Shown in pieces: positions 1-11,439 of a stretch of DNA of 64,000 bases. Within the stretch, counting starts at the first letter, position 1. Each line of letters starts with the position of its first letter. The translations under genes and the position numbers were made by a program. The notes beneath the pieces are model-generated. The model saw nothing but the letters and a program-made list of their open reading frames with translations, was not told where the DNA came from and ran no database searches. The stretch comes from Arthonia radiata (taxonomy: Eukaryota > Ascomycota > Arthoniomycetes > Arthoniales > Arthoniaceae): assembly GCA_002989075.1 (NCBI GenBank), contig PSQN01000017.1:186001-250000 (forward strand), given 5' to 3'.

Positions 1-290
1 ATTTGCCCGGGCAAGCCGGTTAAATTAGACCGGAGACCCCGGTTTTGCCGGTAAAACTGTTACTTACCGACAGCAATTCGGCAAAAGAACTTGCAAAAAA
101 CCCTACCTTCTAAGCTAAATCTAAGCATATTAATATACAGTATCACTATGTTAGAGAAAACGTTCAGGCAGGCCAAACAGAACTTAAATACGTTTCTATA
201 AAGGAACAATTAGCAGACGGTTTAACAAAACCAATCGACTTAGCTAAAATACTAACGTTTAGAACCCAAATTAGCTTACAATCCGGCTAA
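1..290 (+). pseudogene. Ty1/copia pol 3' end (RNase H C-terminus)
   Basis: C-terminal part of a copia-type RNase H, the enzyme that removes the RNA strand during reverse transcription. A frame from about position 65 ending in TAA at 288-290 reads DSNSAKELAKNPTF, then KHINIQYHYVREN and EQLADGLTKPI. The last two are the diagnostic ends of copia pol (KHIDIRYH and ADGLTKPL in the family). One in-frame TAA near 100 sits where H or Q is expected. The rest of the element lies to the left of the window. A purine-rich tract (AAGAGGG) and the 3' LTR follow at 304-315, so the orientation is certain. Confidence 0.9.
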
Positions 291-314
291 AGCAACTAGT
301 CGATTAAGAGGGTA

Positions 315-821
315 TATTAGAAATTAACTAACTAGCTGGTTAGCCGGAACCCCCAGAGGCCAAGAGTATCGGACAGGTCCTATCAGCTATCTCGGTCTAG
401 AATAGAACAAGCCTTTTACCTAAAGGATCGGGCCTAGTAGCCCGGACCTAAGCCAAAAAGGAGTATAATACGACCCGTCCTAGACAGCTGGCCTATAGTC
501 TAAGACAACACAGAATAGACTTAGAGACTAGCAGTTTTAGATAGACAGAATTACTGTCTTATGCGGTAAGTTACGGGTTATCTGGCCTCTATTAAAAGAA
601 TAGATATCTAGTAAGTCCTATACAGGCCGCTAAACTTAAATATATAAGCTAGGATCTCTCTAGAGAATTCTAGCTAATAAGACAGACAATATAATAATAG
701 CTTCTCCTTGCTACTAAGTATTGTACCTATACCAAGCCTAAGTATTGTACTAGTCTTAAGCTAGTCTCGTCTTCCTACTCTTTATAGTAGTATCCTTCTT
801 CTTCCCTACATCTTTTAAACA
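315..821 (+). mobile_element. Ty1/copia 3' LTR (507 bp)
   Basis: Starts TATTAGAAATTAACTAACTAG and ends CTTTTAAACA. It aligns along its whole length with the reverse complement of the solo LTR at 41892-42397, which starts TGTTGGAAATTAACC and ends in TTAACA. The differences are mainly C-to-T and G-to-A, as RIP would give (TGTTGG became TATTAG). The polypurine tract directly precedes it. The left LTR of this element is outside the window. Confidence 0.9.
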
Positions 822-839
822 ATAAGTTAAAACAATAAG

Positions 840-2690
840 GAAGGAAAGCTTAGACCAGTAGCTTTCTACTTAAGAAAGATATTACCTACAGAACAGAATT
901 ACGATATTTACAACAAAGAGCTCTTAGCTATTATAGCAGTATTTGAGATATAGCGAGCTTACCTGAAAGGAGCGAACTATATAATTATAATATATATAGA
1001 CTATAGAAACCTAACTTACTTTATAACAACAAAGAAACTTAACTGCAGATAAGTTAGATAGTTAGAAACTATAGCTCTATACAACTTTATTATTACCTAC
1101 AAAAAGGGTTTCAAGAACAATAAAGCCGACGCTCTTAGCTAACGTCTAAATTACCTTAATAATAAGGAATACGTCGAACACGCAATATTCTAAGAACACA
1201 ATAATAAGATTAAATATAATTAATTAGCTATAATAACCGAGTTTGTTATTAAACTAGACGACCGACTCCTAGATATCCTGAACGACTCTAAGACCTACTA
1301 GGAAAACAAAAAACAATACCTAAGATTAACTAAGAATAATAGAGGCTATTATAAATTCTAAAGCAAAATCTATGTTCTAAGGAATCTAATCTAACATATT
1401 ATTAGTAACTTCTACAATAACCTAACAAAGGGATACAAAGGTATCGACAATACTATTAAAAAGATTATACGAACCTACTATATCCCGAGGATTTAACACT
1501 ATATCAAGAATTATATCTAAGAATACGACGTATACGTAAAAACTAAGTACCCAAGACATTCGCTATACGGTAAACTATAACTACTAAAGACACCCGAGAG
1601 ACTATAGTATATAGTCTTACTAGACTTTATTACTAAATTACTAACCTCTAAGGATCTACTTATAGGAGTAGCTTACAACGCTATCTTAGTTATATATAAT
1701 AAACTAATAAAGTACGCGTACTTTGTACCTTACAAGGAAGCTAGCAACTTAGAACAATTAGTATATACCTTCCTTTGGATTATCTTAGCTAATTATAGTT
1801 AGCTACAAAGAATTATCTTAGACAGAGACTAAAAATTCGTCTTACGATTTTAGATATCTCTAATACAACAACTAGGAACAAAACAAAAAATATCTACATT
1901 ATTCTATCCGCAAACAGACAGACAGACAGAACAAATAAATTAAATACTAGAACAGTATCTCTAAGTATATATTAACTACCAATAAAACGACTAGGTATAG
2001 TTACTACTAGTAGCGTAAGTAGCGTACAACGATACAAAAAACGATACTACTAAGATAACTCTATTCTATGCCTTATACAGCTATTACCCTTTTTAAGGAA
2101 GATAACTACAAAATACTATAGACAACGAATTAGCTACGCGAATAGCTACGAACATAAAGTACCTATACTAGTAGTTAAAATCTAACAGCGAGTTTATTAC
2201 CGAACAAACAAGAAAATAGTACAATAGGTTAAGAACTACCCTAAATACAGATATAAAAGAGAGGGGAAGAGCTTACTTACTTATAAGAAACTTAAAGACT
2301 ATTAGACTAAGCAAAAAACTTAACTACACTAAGATAGGACCGTTTAAAATCTTATAGTAATTAAAACCTATAACGTTTAAACTTAAACTCCCAAAGACAA
2401 TAAGAATATATTCTATATTCTACGTAGCGCTATTAAAACTAGCCTACTCTCGAGAGGTAGAACGACCCAACCTAGAAATCCTTTCTAATAACTAAGAACC
2501 TGAGTATAAGGCCGAAACGATTTAAGCTTATAAACAATATCGAGGCAAACAACAATATCTTATAAAATAGAAAGGATACTCTAAATATAAAAATTAATAG
2601 GAACCGGAATAAAACCTAATTAACTATAAAGATACTATTAGACAATATTAGAACTAGAATATTAATCGGTCGTAGTAGTATAGACACCCT
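840..2690 (+). pseudogene. gypsy-1 pol fragment: RNase H, integrase, chromodomain
   Basis: 5'-truncated Ty3/gypsy chromovirus polyprotein. Domains in order: RNase H at about 845-1160 ([13 protein letters not shown], then YFITTKKLN, then KADALS); integrase zinc-binding region at about 1380-1560; integrase core at about 1600-2100, with acidic residues in DFITKL and LDRD and a YPQTDRQTEQIN block; a GPY/F module at about 2290-2450 (KLNYTKIGPFKIL); and a chromodomain at about 2515-2650 (YLIK*KGYSKYKN**EPE). Stops stand where W or Q is expected (for example FEI*RAYLKG). Gag, protease and RT are missing: the copia LTR ends at 821, immediately upstream, so copia either inserted here or joined at a deletion. 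Confidence 0.9.
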
Positions 2691-2699
2691 AATCTACTA

Positions 2700-3240
2700 T
2701 CTAGTGTGCCTCGCTAGCACCTAGATTACTCTTAAACAAACTAGTCTACTACGTTATAGGACTACTACCTAACTCTGGGTAGAAGTTACTCTAAAAGTTA
2801 ACGGACAACCCGCTCAAACATTTAAATATATTACTACTAGCTATCAATGTAGTAAACTCCTCTTGCTCTAATAACTTATTTTAAGCTAACTTCGATACTA
2901 TCCGCGTACGAGTCTTCTTAACCTTCTCTTTTAATTTTCGGACCTTAGATCGGTTACGCTATACAGCCGCAACCAACGCCGCTACCTAAGCCTTTAACGT
3001 ACGTAATTAGCGCTTTGCGCGCTAAAGGGCAGCCAACTAAGAGGAATATTAAGAATAAATCGAACGCACTATAATTAAGTTAGTTTTAGGTATTACAAAA
3101 AGACAACAATAGGGTATACTATCTACTATCGATACTCGTAAATTATAACTCTTCTTGTCCCGAGTATATACTAAACACGTCGCCTTTCTAGACTAAACTA
3201 CACACCTTTTCTAGGTCGATATATATCTAAAACAAGGAGG
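2700..3240 (-). pseudogene. antisense additional ORF of gypsy-1 (Cys cluster plus basic coiled coil)
   Basis: Between the chromodomain and the 3' LTR of gypsy-1, the opposite strand holds a coding-like frame about 160 residues long, interrupted only by TAA/TAG. It begins with a cysteine cluster (KRCVV*SRKATCLVY at about 3168-3212), then passes a CC pair (SIPYCCLFVIP), and continues into a heptad-like basic stretch at about 2880-3060 containing RNRSKVRKLKEKVKKTRTR. It runs tail-to-tail towards pol. The same position and orientation recur in gypsy-2 and gypsy-3. I do not recognise the family. That it is a protein gene is inferred from open-frame character and recurrence. A nucleic-acid-binding role would be a guess. 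Confidence 0.5.
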
Positions 3241-3429
3241 CATTTCGATACCGCAGGCTTTAATTAATAGATATTAGCTATACTTTTTGTTAAGACCCGT
3301 AGTAACAGACTTTATACGAGGTATAGCGACTTACAGATTAGTTACGAAAGGAGGGACGAAACGTAACTTATAGGTATTTAAAAGGCTAAGGGTCAATCGA
3401 GAACAATTTAACTAAAAGAGGGGGAATTG

Positions 3430-3896
3430 TATTACGGATACCAGCTCTAAACGGTCTAGCGCACATTCAAGTATTAACCACCGCTAGTTACCTTAGCTCT
3501 ACTAGTATTATTCCCGACTAAGCCTATAAACCCGCCGTAGGCATTATTAGATAAGACAGCTATAAAGGTCTATATTCCTTATAAACCTAATATAGGTATT
3601 ATTAGGTTAGCGAATATAAAGAAACTCTCCTATATATCTTAAACTATATAGCTAGACTAATAGCCGACCTTTAAATAGACTTTAGTCTATTAACTTAATA
3701 TCTAAATATAAGTTTCTTAACTATATTTAGATAACGTACTTTACCTTCTATCTACTCTAGTTAAGCCCCTCTTACCCTCTGTAATCTGTCTCGCCTCTCC
3801 TACCTTTTAGTCTTTAGTACACAAGATACCTACTACTAAGGTCGATAAGTATACAAGGTAAGTAAGCCTTAGTTCGGTCCTCTCAGCGACCGGCGT
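3430..3896 (+). mobile_element. gypsy-1 3' LTR, probable (3' end uncertain)
   Basis: A polypurine tract (AAAAGAGGGGG at about 3414-3424) precedes TATTACGGATACC, which fits a RIP-altered TGTTACGG LTR start. No second copy is present in the window, so the right end cannot be fixed. It is drawn up to the copia LTR scrap that begins near 3897. Confidence 0.5.
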
Positions 3897-3981
3897 TATA
3901 TTAAGATAGTTAGTAGAACCTATCTAATACTCTAGACCCCTAAAGGTTCCAGCTAACTAGCTAGTTAGTTAATTTTTAATA
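3897..3981 (-). mobile_element. Ty1/copia LTR fragment (85 bp)
   Basis: GGTTCCAGCTAACTAGCTAG followed by TTAGTTAATTTTTAATA matches the reverse complement of the first ~85 bp of the copia LTR seen at 315 and in the solo LTR at 41892-42397. The remainder of that LTR is absent here. Confidence 0.8.
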
Positions 3982-4265
3982 AAGCTTTAATAACTTTTAG
4001 TTATTTTTAGCTATAACTTTATTTTTTTTACTATAATTTAGCTTTAGCTTATTAAACTTACTATAGTTTTTCTTTAAAAACTCTTTATTTTTATTTTTAC
4101 TTATATTAATCTTTACTTTTTTATACTTTAAGCTCTTTATATTTATATTATCAATATTTTTTATCTTTAAATTCTATTTAAAAACTAATTTAATCTTCTT
4201 TATATTTATTTATATATAATTTACTTTTATTTAACTAAAAAAATTAGCTATAATCTAATCTTACT
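3982..4265. repeat. AT-rich low-complexity tract
   Basis: About 280 bp made almost entirely of A and T with poly-T runs (for example TTATTTTTTTTA near 4020) and no frame of note. It separates the copia LTR scrap from a GC-richer stretch starting near 4278. Confidence 0.8.
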
Positions 4266-4269
4266 ACTT

Positions 4270-5054
4270 AACTCTATATGCCGGATCGCGGGCTACCGAA
4301 AGTAGCAGCTTTCAGGACGCTTTCCAGCATCCCGCGATCTAGAGTCTATATGCTACGTTCCCTCCTATTGCCCCTCGGTCGTACTAGCGATCGTACTGCA
4401 TCAATTCTATTTTTCCTGCTACCGGTAGCACTGCTACGGCGATTAAGGGTACGCCTTTGCGCTATCGCTCTCGAGGCACGGAGCAAAAGTGCCTACTTCT
4501 GTACACTGTATGCTAGTTAGCTAGGCCCTCGCTAGTCTAGTCTCAGTACTTAGTAAGCGCAATATAGAGCCTTTCTAGCCTCAAGACCCGTTTTCCTAAT
4601 ACTGCGCAAAAGGGCGTTCTTCAAAAGATTAACTAAATTCGTACTTTCTCGCACTTTCTATATAGTGTCGTCTAGTTTCTCTTTATATTTTTATATACCG
4701 ATTATTCTTTTAGGCTTAAAGGCCCGGCTCGACTCTTAAGCTCGTCTCTTTAGCGAGCTTATTTACCTGTCCTTACAAGCCTTCGTCTATTGTAAGGTAC
4801 ATACTACGTGCTATAGATTGTTGCCGTCGACTACAGCTGTCGCTAGTCGATACAGCGCTTAGTAAGGATATAGACCCCAACGCCGTACAGGAATACTACA
4901 CACAACGATATACAAGGTCTAAGAGAATATATATAGCTATACAACTCTACGCCGAAAGCACAGATAGCTACGTTAACCGTATAGAAGCTACTTAGCAAAG
5001 GTACGTTCTTAAGAAAAAGATATATATTTACTTCTACTAACACGTTATTATTAT
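4270..5054. other. unassigned spacer with a short inverted repeat
   Basis: Markedly less AT-rich than the tract before it. GATCGCGGG (4284-4292) and CCCGCGATC (4331-4339) form a perfect 9-bp inverted repeat. A short open frame at 4278-4520 (80 codons, rich in R, S and L) and one on the minus strand at 4843-5130 resemble nothing I know; the latter crosses the border of gypsy-2, so it cannot be an old gene. Before gypsy-2 inserted, this stretch was continuous with 13078 onward, upstream of the DUF3435 gene. Confidence 0.4.
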
Positions 5055-5059
5055 AGTTT
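5055..5059. repeat. target-site duplication of gypsy-2 (left)
   Basis: AGTTT immediately left of the left LTR. The identical AGTTT lies at 13073-13077, immediately right of the right LTR. Confidence 0.9.
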
Positions 5060-5255
5060 TGTAATCTGGGTGTAGGGCAGGGAGCAGTCAGATAGCAAAA
5101 AGGGTCTAAATAGGCTCTACTAGTATTCAAGCTAATTATTAAGGAGACTAGAAAGGAATGCGTCTACTAGAGAGAAGATATCCTTCTAGAATCGCAGCCT
5201 TCCTAAATAGATAATATTCCGTCTTAATTCGCTATTGGGACGTTTATACATTACA
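5060..5255 (-). repeat. gypsy-2 3' LTR (196 bp)
   Basis: Starts TGTAATCTGGG and ends TACATTACA on the plus strand, so its ends are inverted TGTAAT/ATTACA. It is a direct repeat of 12877-13072 with scattered transitions. Confidence 0.95.
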
Positions 5256-5372
5256 ACTACCTTCCCTCTTAAGGAGGATCGCCCTCGATCCGGGTGCAAT
5301 CCGCTATCTCTATCGTACCTTCTATTTATTGTCTTACGTAGAGCAACAACCTCGTTAAAAACCTGCTAACTT

Positions 5373-7110
5373 ATGTCTGCGTTTAGTCAGAAAAAGAGTA
5401 ATATTGCTTATTATTATCCTACGCGTCGTTTAATGCTAATTTTCTGCAGCATCGAGTTATAGTACTAAGCTTTACTTTTAATTTAAAGCTCCCGAGCCTA
5501 AGTTGTGAGCTTAGTAGTAAGGTTATATATTATTTTTACCTAATTTTACGTTCTTTTGTATACTTTTATACACGCTTTTACCGATTAATTGCCTCTGTAG
5601 GCAGTAGCAACCTACGTAAATAGGCTTCTTTGCTCTTATATTAGTACCTATAGACGGAAGCTTTGTTATCGGTATCTAACGATAGGCATAAAACAAGGCT
5701 CTTACTCTTTTAAACTTTCTCTTTCTTTCTTTAATATTATTATACTCTTCTACTTAGCCTACAAGCTTCTCTTCTTTAATAGGCCTTTACTTCTTTTCTT
5801 GAGTAATAAGTTTGTAGCTAATCTAATGTTAGATTGCCTCTAATTCGCCTTTATAATCTCTACTATATTGGGTTTCAACTCTATCAATAAATTCGCTGCT
5901 AAAGCGAGCTCTCTTAAAGCGCTAACTTGCTGCTTAACTTACAGCATTAAGGACCCTAAAGCCGCTGTTAATCTTAAAGCTCTTCTTTATAACGCTCGTA
6001 AGAAGAAAGCTTCTAAGGTTGCTTCACTAATTTCTAAATTATCTGCGGCTTTTTCTAGTCTACGCTCTCTTAAACTAGATAGCGTGTCTCTAACTTCTAC
6101 GACTTCTTGTAAGTTTACTATCTCTCATTACTTTATTTTAGTCTAAATATTAGTATTCTAGCTTGTTAAAAGCGTTACGTCCGTAAAGACGACTTTAATG
6201 ATAACAAGATCGTTTGTTCTCTCTATTACCGCGGTACTGCTTATAAGCCCGAGTCGTCTATAAAGTCTCGCCGGTCTACCTCCTCGAATCCCGCTTTTTG
6301 CGCCGTACCTACGTTAATTTAGCCCTAGCCAGAGGCTTACGTCTTAGTATACTATTGTTGTATAAAGGCCTTGTTTAGCGACATAGCTATACGTAGTAGT
6401 TCTTCCGCGAACTTCGATTTTAAGTATTACGAGGACTAGACCTGCAAGTAGCCTAAGAAACAGTACGCTAAGTATACTCGCTATACTAGTGTTAGGAGGT
6501 CGGGAGACAAGTATAAAATAGTAAGTCTAATACTTTCCTGTCTTAGATACTAATTAACCCTATATTGACGTATACTAGGTTTTCGCTCGATAAAGACGTA
6601 CCTACAACCTTCTTGTGCGCGTTAACTTCTTTTTAACCTCTAGCGAGGACGTTTAGGATAACAAAGAGTCTTTCTACGACGACTATCTTACTCTGCTTTA
6701 CGCCTTTTGTGTTTAGCTACAGGCCTAGTAGCGCGGTCTAGGCACTAAGTCGGTCGAGTAGGCCGATACTAACGATTTTAAGCGTATTAAGGCGCTACGC
6801 TAGAGCTTTAATTCTGGTATAGAGTTGTACGGCCCTTAGCCGCCTATAAATAAGGCTTCTTACGAGCTAGCTATAGTAGGTCTAGTTAATTAAATTCGGG
6901 ACCGCGTCGATAGTGGTCGCGGCTAGGTTAAGTAGTATTATACCGCCGATCTGTACTAACTTCGGCGCCAGTTCGAGTAGTCTTCTCGTAGTTTTCTACC
7001 TTTTGTTCGGCTAGGGTTTTAGTCTGTATAAGTAGTTTTCCTTAGCCTATCGGAATAGTTCTATATTTTCTCTCTATACAAGTCTTATTTTAGCTTTCTT
7101 ATAGCTTAAG
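5373..7110 (+). pseudogene. antisense additional ORF of gypsy-2 (about 1.7 kb, Cys cluster)
   Basis: Plus-strand coding-like region between the 3' LTR and pol of the minus-strand element gypsy-2. An ATG at 5373 opens a frame that continues, with a few stops, into a 92-codon open stretch at 5868-6146 containing KALLYNARKKKASKVASLI. After a frame change, about 6190-6500 reads DDFNDNKIVCSLYYRGTAY, then YYCCIKALFSDIAIR and YYED*TCK*PKKQY. This is a cysteine cluster comparable to those in gypsy-1 and gypsy-3. A third segment at about 6640-6990 reads DNKESFYDDYLTLLYAF and ASYELAIVGLVN*IRDR. No known domain is recognised. The gene runs tail-to-tail with pol. The start codon is a guess. Confidence 0.5.
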
Positions 7111-7269
7111 CTTTATAATTATATATAAATAGTCTTAAGGTTTAATACTATATTAATTCTATGTTTAGAACTGTACTTTAGGTAATCCGCCTTCTCTTTG
7201 GCGTTACATTGTAGGCTAATTGCGTAGGCTTGTAGCCCTTTCTTATCTACGTTGCCTAGTTTGTCTTAG

Positions 7270-10200
7270 ACGCTTGCCTCTCAACTTAGCGTCTTTACGC
7301 TTCTTAAATTTCTTAAGGGCGTTAGAGTCTTTAAGATATACCCGCGGCTCTATTGTGTTATTTGCCTCCGACCACCTCTGCTACTTAGTCCAATACTAGT
7401 CTTTATTTTTAACCTTAAAGCGGATCGCCTTAATAAGCTATTCTTTATTACTATCGACTTCGACCGGACTAGACGGTTCCGTACCAGGCCGACGGCGATA
7501 TAGCTCTAGTAAGGATACATAGAAGACAAAGTAAATGTAGTAGGAGTCTAGTAGTGCTAGCTAGTAAGCTTATTTACCTACTTTCTTAAGAATTCTAAAT
7601 AGTCCTAAGCTTCGATCGTTGAGCTTCTTTATTGGCCTCTTTGTCTTAAGGTTCTTTAACGATAGCAGCACTAAGTTACCTACTACATAGTGTTTTAGTA
7701 TATACTTAGTGTTGTACTATTCTGTCTATAGACGCTAAGCTTTCTCTAGCTGCTGCTTTATTTCTTGTTAGCGGAGAAGGCGTTCTTCTATATACTTAAC
7801 TGCTATAGAATATTTTAACTTAAGCTACCTTCCCTCTTAACGGGAGGTATCCTTACCGATAGAAGGGTTGTTTGGCTTAATTACAGTGCGGTGCCGATCT
7901 AGCGGCGGCGCGCCGTCTAGTACGTCTGCAACGCGACCGAACGCATATTTAATCGGCAAAATTTTTGTTAATGAATAAACTTTTAAATTGTACGCAAAAG
8001 TAGCTTCTTCTAGATACTTATACCAATTATCTTAATTCTAAGAGATATAGATACGTAGGTAGTTTTCAAGCTTCTAGTTCTAGCGCTCGGTTTAGCTATC
8101 AGTTTAAGGGTAAAATGCTGTACTCAACCTTCGTTTTACGGCCAAATACTGGCAGAAGGTGCTCTAATATAAGCTAGTAAATATAGATTCTCTATTAGAT
8201 AAGAGGCTCCTCGGGAATCCTAACGTTTTTGCCTAATGTTTATAAAGCACTTCTACTAGCTCTATAGCATCTATAGTTTTACTAACTAGAATATAGGTTA
8301 TAAACTTAAAGAAGCGGTTTACGACTATAAGAATTAAATTAACAATATCTCCGTTCTTTAAAAAAACTATCGGTAGTTTAACAACAAAGTTTAAGGATAG
8401 GTCCTTAAAGGGGCCAATTGGGACCGACATCGCTGCTATTTCGCTGTATAGCTTATACCTCTTTACGGCTGTTTGTTAGTATATATTGTATTTAGCAATA
8501 AAGTTCTTAATATACGTTACTATTTTTTCCTACGTATATTTACGTTTTAGAATTTTAAAGGTTTTCTCGACCTTAAAGTAGCTAGTAAGCTTATTATTAT
8601 AATTTCTGCTTATAATTTTAAGCTTTAACGTAGAGTATTCTGGTATCTAGATTTTACTACTTTAGCGCAACAATCTATAGCTATCGACTAACTATTCTGT
8701 GTGCTTTAGAGACTTAGAGTCTAAGTCGAGCCCTATTGGGGCATCTAAGTCGATTTAACTCGCACAACGCTTTCTTATGCCGGCTTAACGGCGATCTATT
8801 GCCGTTTTGTTACTCTGCTGACCTTTAGTTCTAGCCAATAATTTTAACTCCGATACTTTCTGCTTTATAAAGGCGTTTCTTTGCTAAACTTTGAGGATTA
8901 GAGTCGCGAGACCTTAAGAAGTATTATTGTAAGCTGTTTTAAGAGCGATAGCTGCAACTACCTTAACTCGTAATACAAGAGCTACCGGAAAAGGCTCTAC
9001 ATTAGTAGAGAAAGACGGACGCGTTTCTTGCTTCTAGGCGTCCTACATAAGGTCTGTATCTAACTCTAATCTACCTCCGATTTAGGCTACAGTTGCGTTC
9101 AGAGTTTTAAATTGGTAGCTAAACCGCTAACAGTATTTAAACTAATTTTTAAGCAATATAATTAAGACAGCAATTATATCTTCTTTTAGGCTAAAGGGCT
9201 CTTTTCTAGCACTAGGCAAAGTAGTACCTCTCCTAAGCTTCTACTATAAGCTCGGCAACATCTTGTTAGCGTTGTCTTCCTTTGCTCTACGTAAATTCTT
9301 ATAATCTAGACGGCGCGACGGTACGTCTGCTAGATTCTTGCTATCCGTACGGTATAGTATTTTAAAGTTAAATGCTAATAGGTCTTCTGCCTAGCGCGTC
9401 TATTAGCAAGACAATACTTTTATTGTTATAAAATATTATAGATTATTGTAGTCTGTTACAACCTTTACTAAGTGCTATACACCAATAAGGTAATAGCGCT
9501 AGTACTTAAAGCTAGTCTATATTGCTATAAGCTCTTTATTATAAGTATTATATCTTAGCTCAGCGTCTATAAATTTCTTTAAAAAGAACGCTACCGGATG
9601 CAGGTATGTGTCTACCTTGTTATTAGTACTAGTCCAGGCAGTGTCCGCTATATTTAGTATAGGTAAGTCTAAGTTAATATTTAACGGCAATAGTAATCGA
9701 CTATCTTCTCTTAGCTAAAGTAAGATACCTACTATTATAAAGTCTAATGCGTTAGTTATTAAAACGATCGATAGTACCGAGTTAAAGTACGTTAGTACTA
9801 GTATATTTATAAAGGCTTGCTTTAGCGCTTTAAAAGCTTCTTGTTGAGCTTTGCTCTAGACAAACTTAACGTCTTTCGTTAGTGCGTTTATTAGCACTAC
9901 AATGCGGCTAAATCTATAAATAAATCGCTGATAGAAGTTTATAAATCTCAGAAAGGACAGGATCTGCTTTACGATAGTAGAAACTAGTCATTCGGCTATA
10001 GTTTGCACCCTTTTTAGGTTTATTTTGACACTATCGACTTCTACAATAAATCCTAGGAAAGAAACCTTAGTGGTATAAAATTAATACTTAGATAGCTTTG
10101 CAAATAAACTCTATTTACGGAGCCTTTATAGAACTTCTTTAATATAGTCTTTATAGCTTTCCTCGTCTTCAGAGAAAATTAAGATATCGTCTATATAAAC

Positions 10201-11390
10201 AATATACACAGTATCAATAAGATTGCCTATAGCTTTATAGATATATATCTAGAACGTAGTAGAGGCGTTTACTAGTCTAAAAGGCATTACTAAGTATTTA
10301 TAGTACCCGTATTGGATACAAAACGCTGTCTTCTACTCATTCTCTTTACGAATACAGATACAGTAATAGGTATCGCAAAGATTAAGCTTTGTAAATATCT
10401 TCGAGCCTTGCAGGCGATTAAGAATCTTAGAGACTAGCGGCAATGCGTAGCGATTCTTTATAGTTACATTATTTAAACCGCGGTAGTTAATATATAGTCT
10501 CAACGATCCGTCTACCTTAAGCACAAATAGGACTAGAGCACCCGCCAGACTAGTAGAGAATTGTATCTACCCTTTCTTAATTATAGCATCTAGGTACTTT
10601 CGAAGCGTCTTCAGCTTATTCTACGATACAGGGTAGATTAGCTTATATAGAGGTTCCGTGCTATCCTTAAGCTTAATCTTATAAGTATGCTTACTAAGCG
10701 GCGTAAGCTTACTTAACAGTTCTTTAGAAAAGATATCTTTATATTTAACGTACTGAGGAGGAAGCTTATCTCGCTTCTCTACTTTCTTAGGCTCGCTATC
10801 CGGAGTCCGGTCTAGCGGGCAACTAACGTCTAATAGGACCGCTATTTAATACTTATAACGTTTATCCGCTTCTATCTATAGAATTGCGGAGTAGTACTGT
10901 TTGTCTCTTTACAAATATACTAAAATTACGTCTTTATTAACGATCTCAATAGATTTAGCTCCTGTTACCCGTTCTTTAGGCGCAGAAAGGTTTTCCCAAG
11001 CGATTGTTCTTATCGTCTAGCTAATCTAGGGCTTAACTTGCTTAAGCTATAGGTATCCTAAGACGAGGCTATATCCTATAAAGTTAGCTAAATATAGACG
11101 GAGTTGGTAATACTGTTCCTCCCTATATACGTCTCTTACGGTTATATTTACGTTATAAGCGCTGTAGAGCTACAGCTTATTTTTATCAAGGAATTTAGTA
11201 TATAGAAGCTTTACTCTATACAATTTTTGCTATTCTCTTTTAAGTACAATACGATAATTAATAAGGTTAATCTCTGTACTAAAATCTATCAGCGCGAGGA
11301 CCTCTTGCGGCGACCTACCTAGCTATATCGAGACTTTAATTCGTTCTTACCGTTAATCGACAGCTCTAAGCTTTAGAGACGCGAGGCTTA
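7270..11390 (-). pseudogene. gypsy-2 pol: protease, RT, RNase H, integrase, chromodomain
   Basis: Degraded Ty3/gypsy polyprotein. The RT finger region is still open at 10333-10524 (VDGSLRLYINYRGLN, KNRYALPL, IFTKLNLCDTYY; the family has KLDLRGAYH). RNase H lies at about 9350-9650. An integrase remnant is open at 8233-8430 (PIGPFKDLSLNFVVKLP, matching the core start PWxDLSMDFVTGLP). A GPY/F module is at about 7560-7680 (VLLSLKNLKTKRPIKKLN) and a chromodomain at about 7270-7400 (YWTK*QRWSEANNTIEPR). Stops correspond to W or Q. Order and orientation fit a single pol frame reading right to left. Confidence 0.9.
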
Positions 11391-11439
11391 CCCTTGGGAC
11401 CTATCGTTTCCCCGCCTAACTAGCGTCAAATTAACACCG

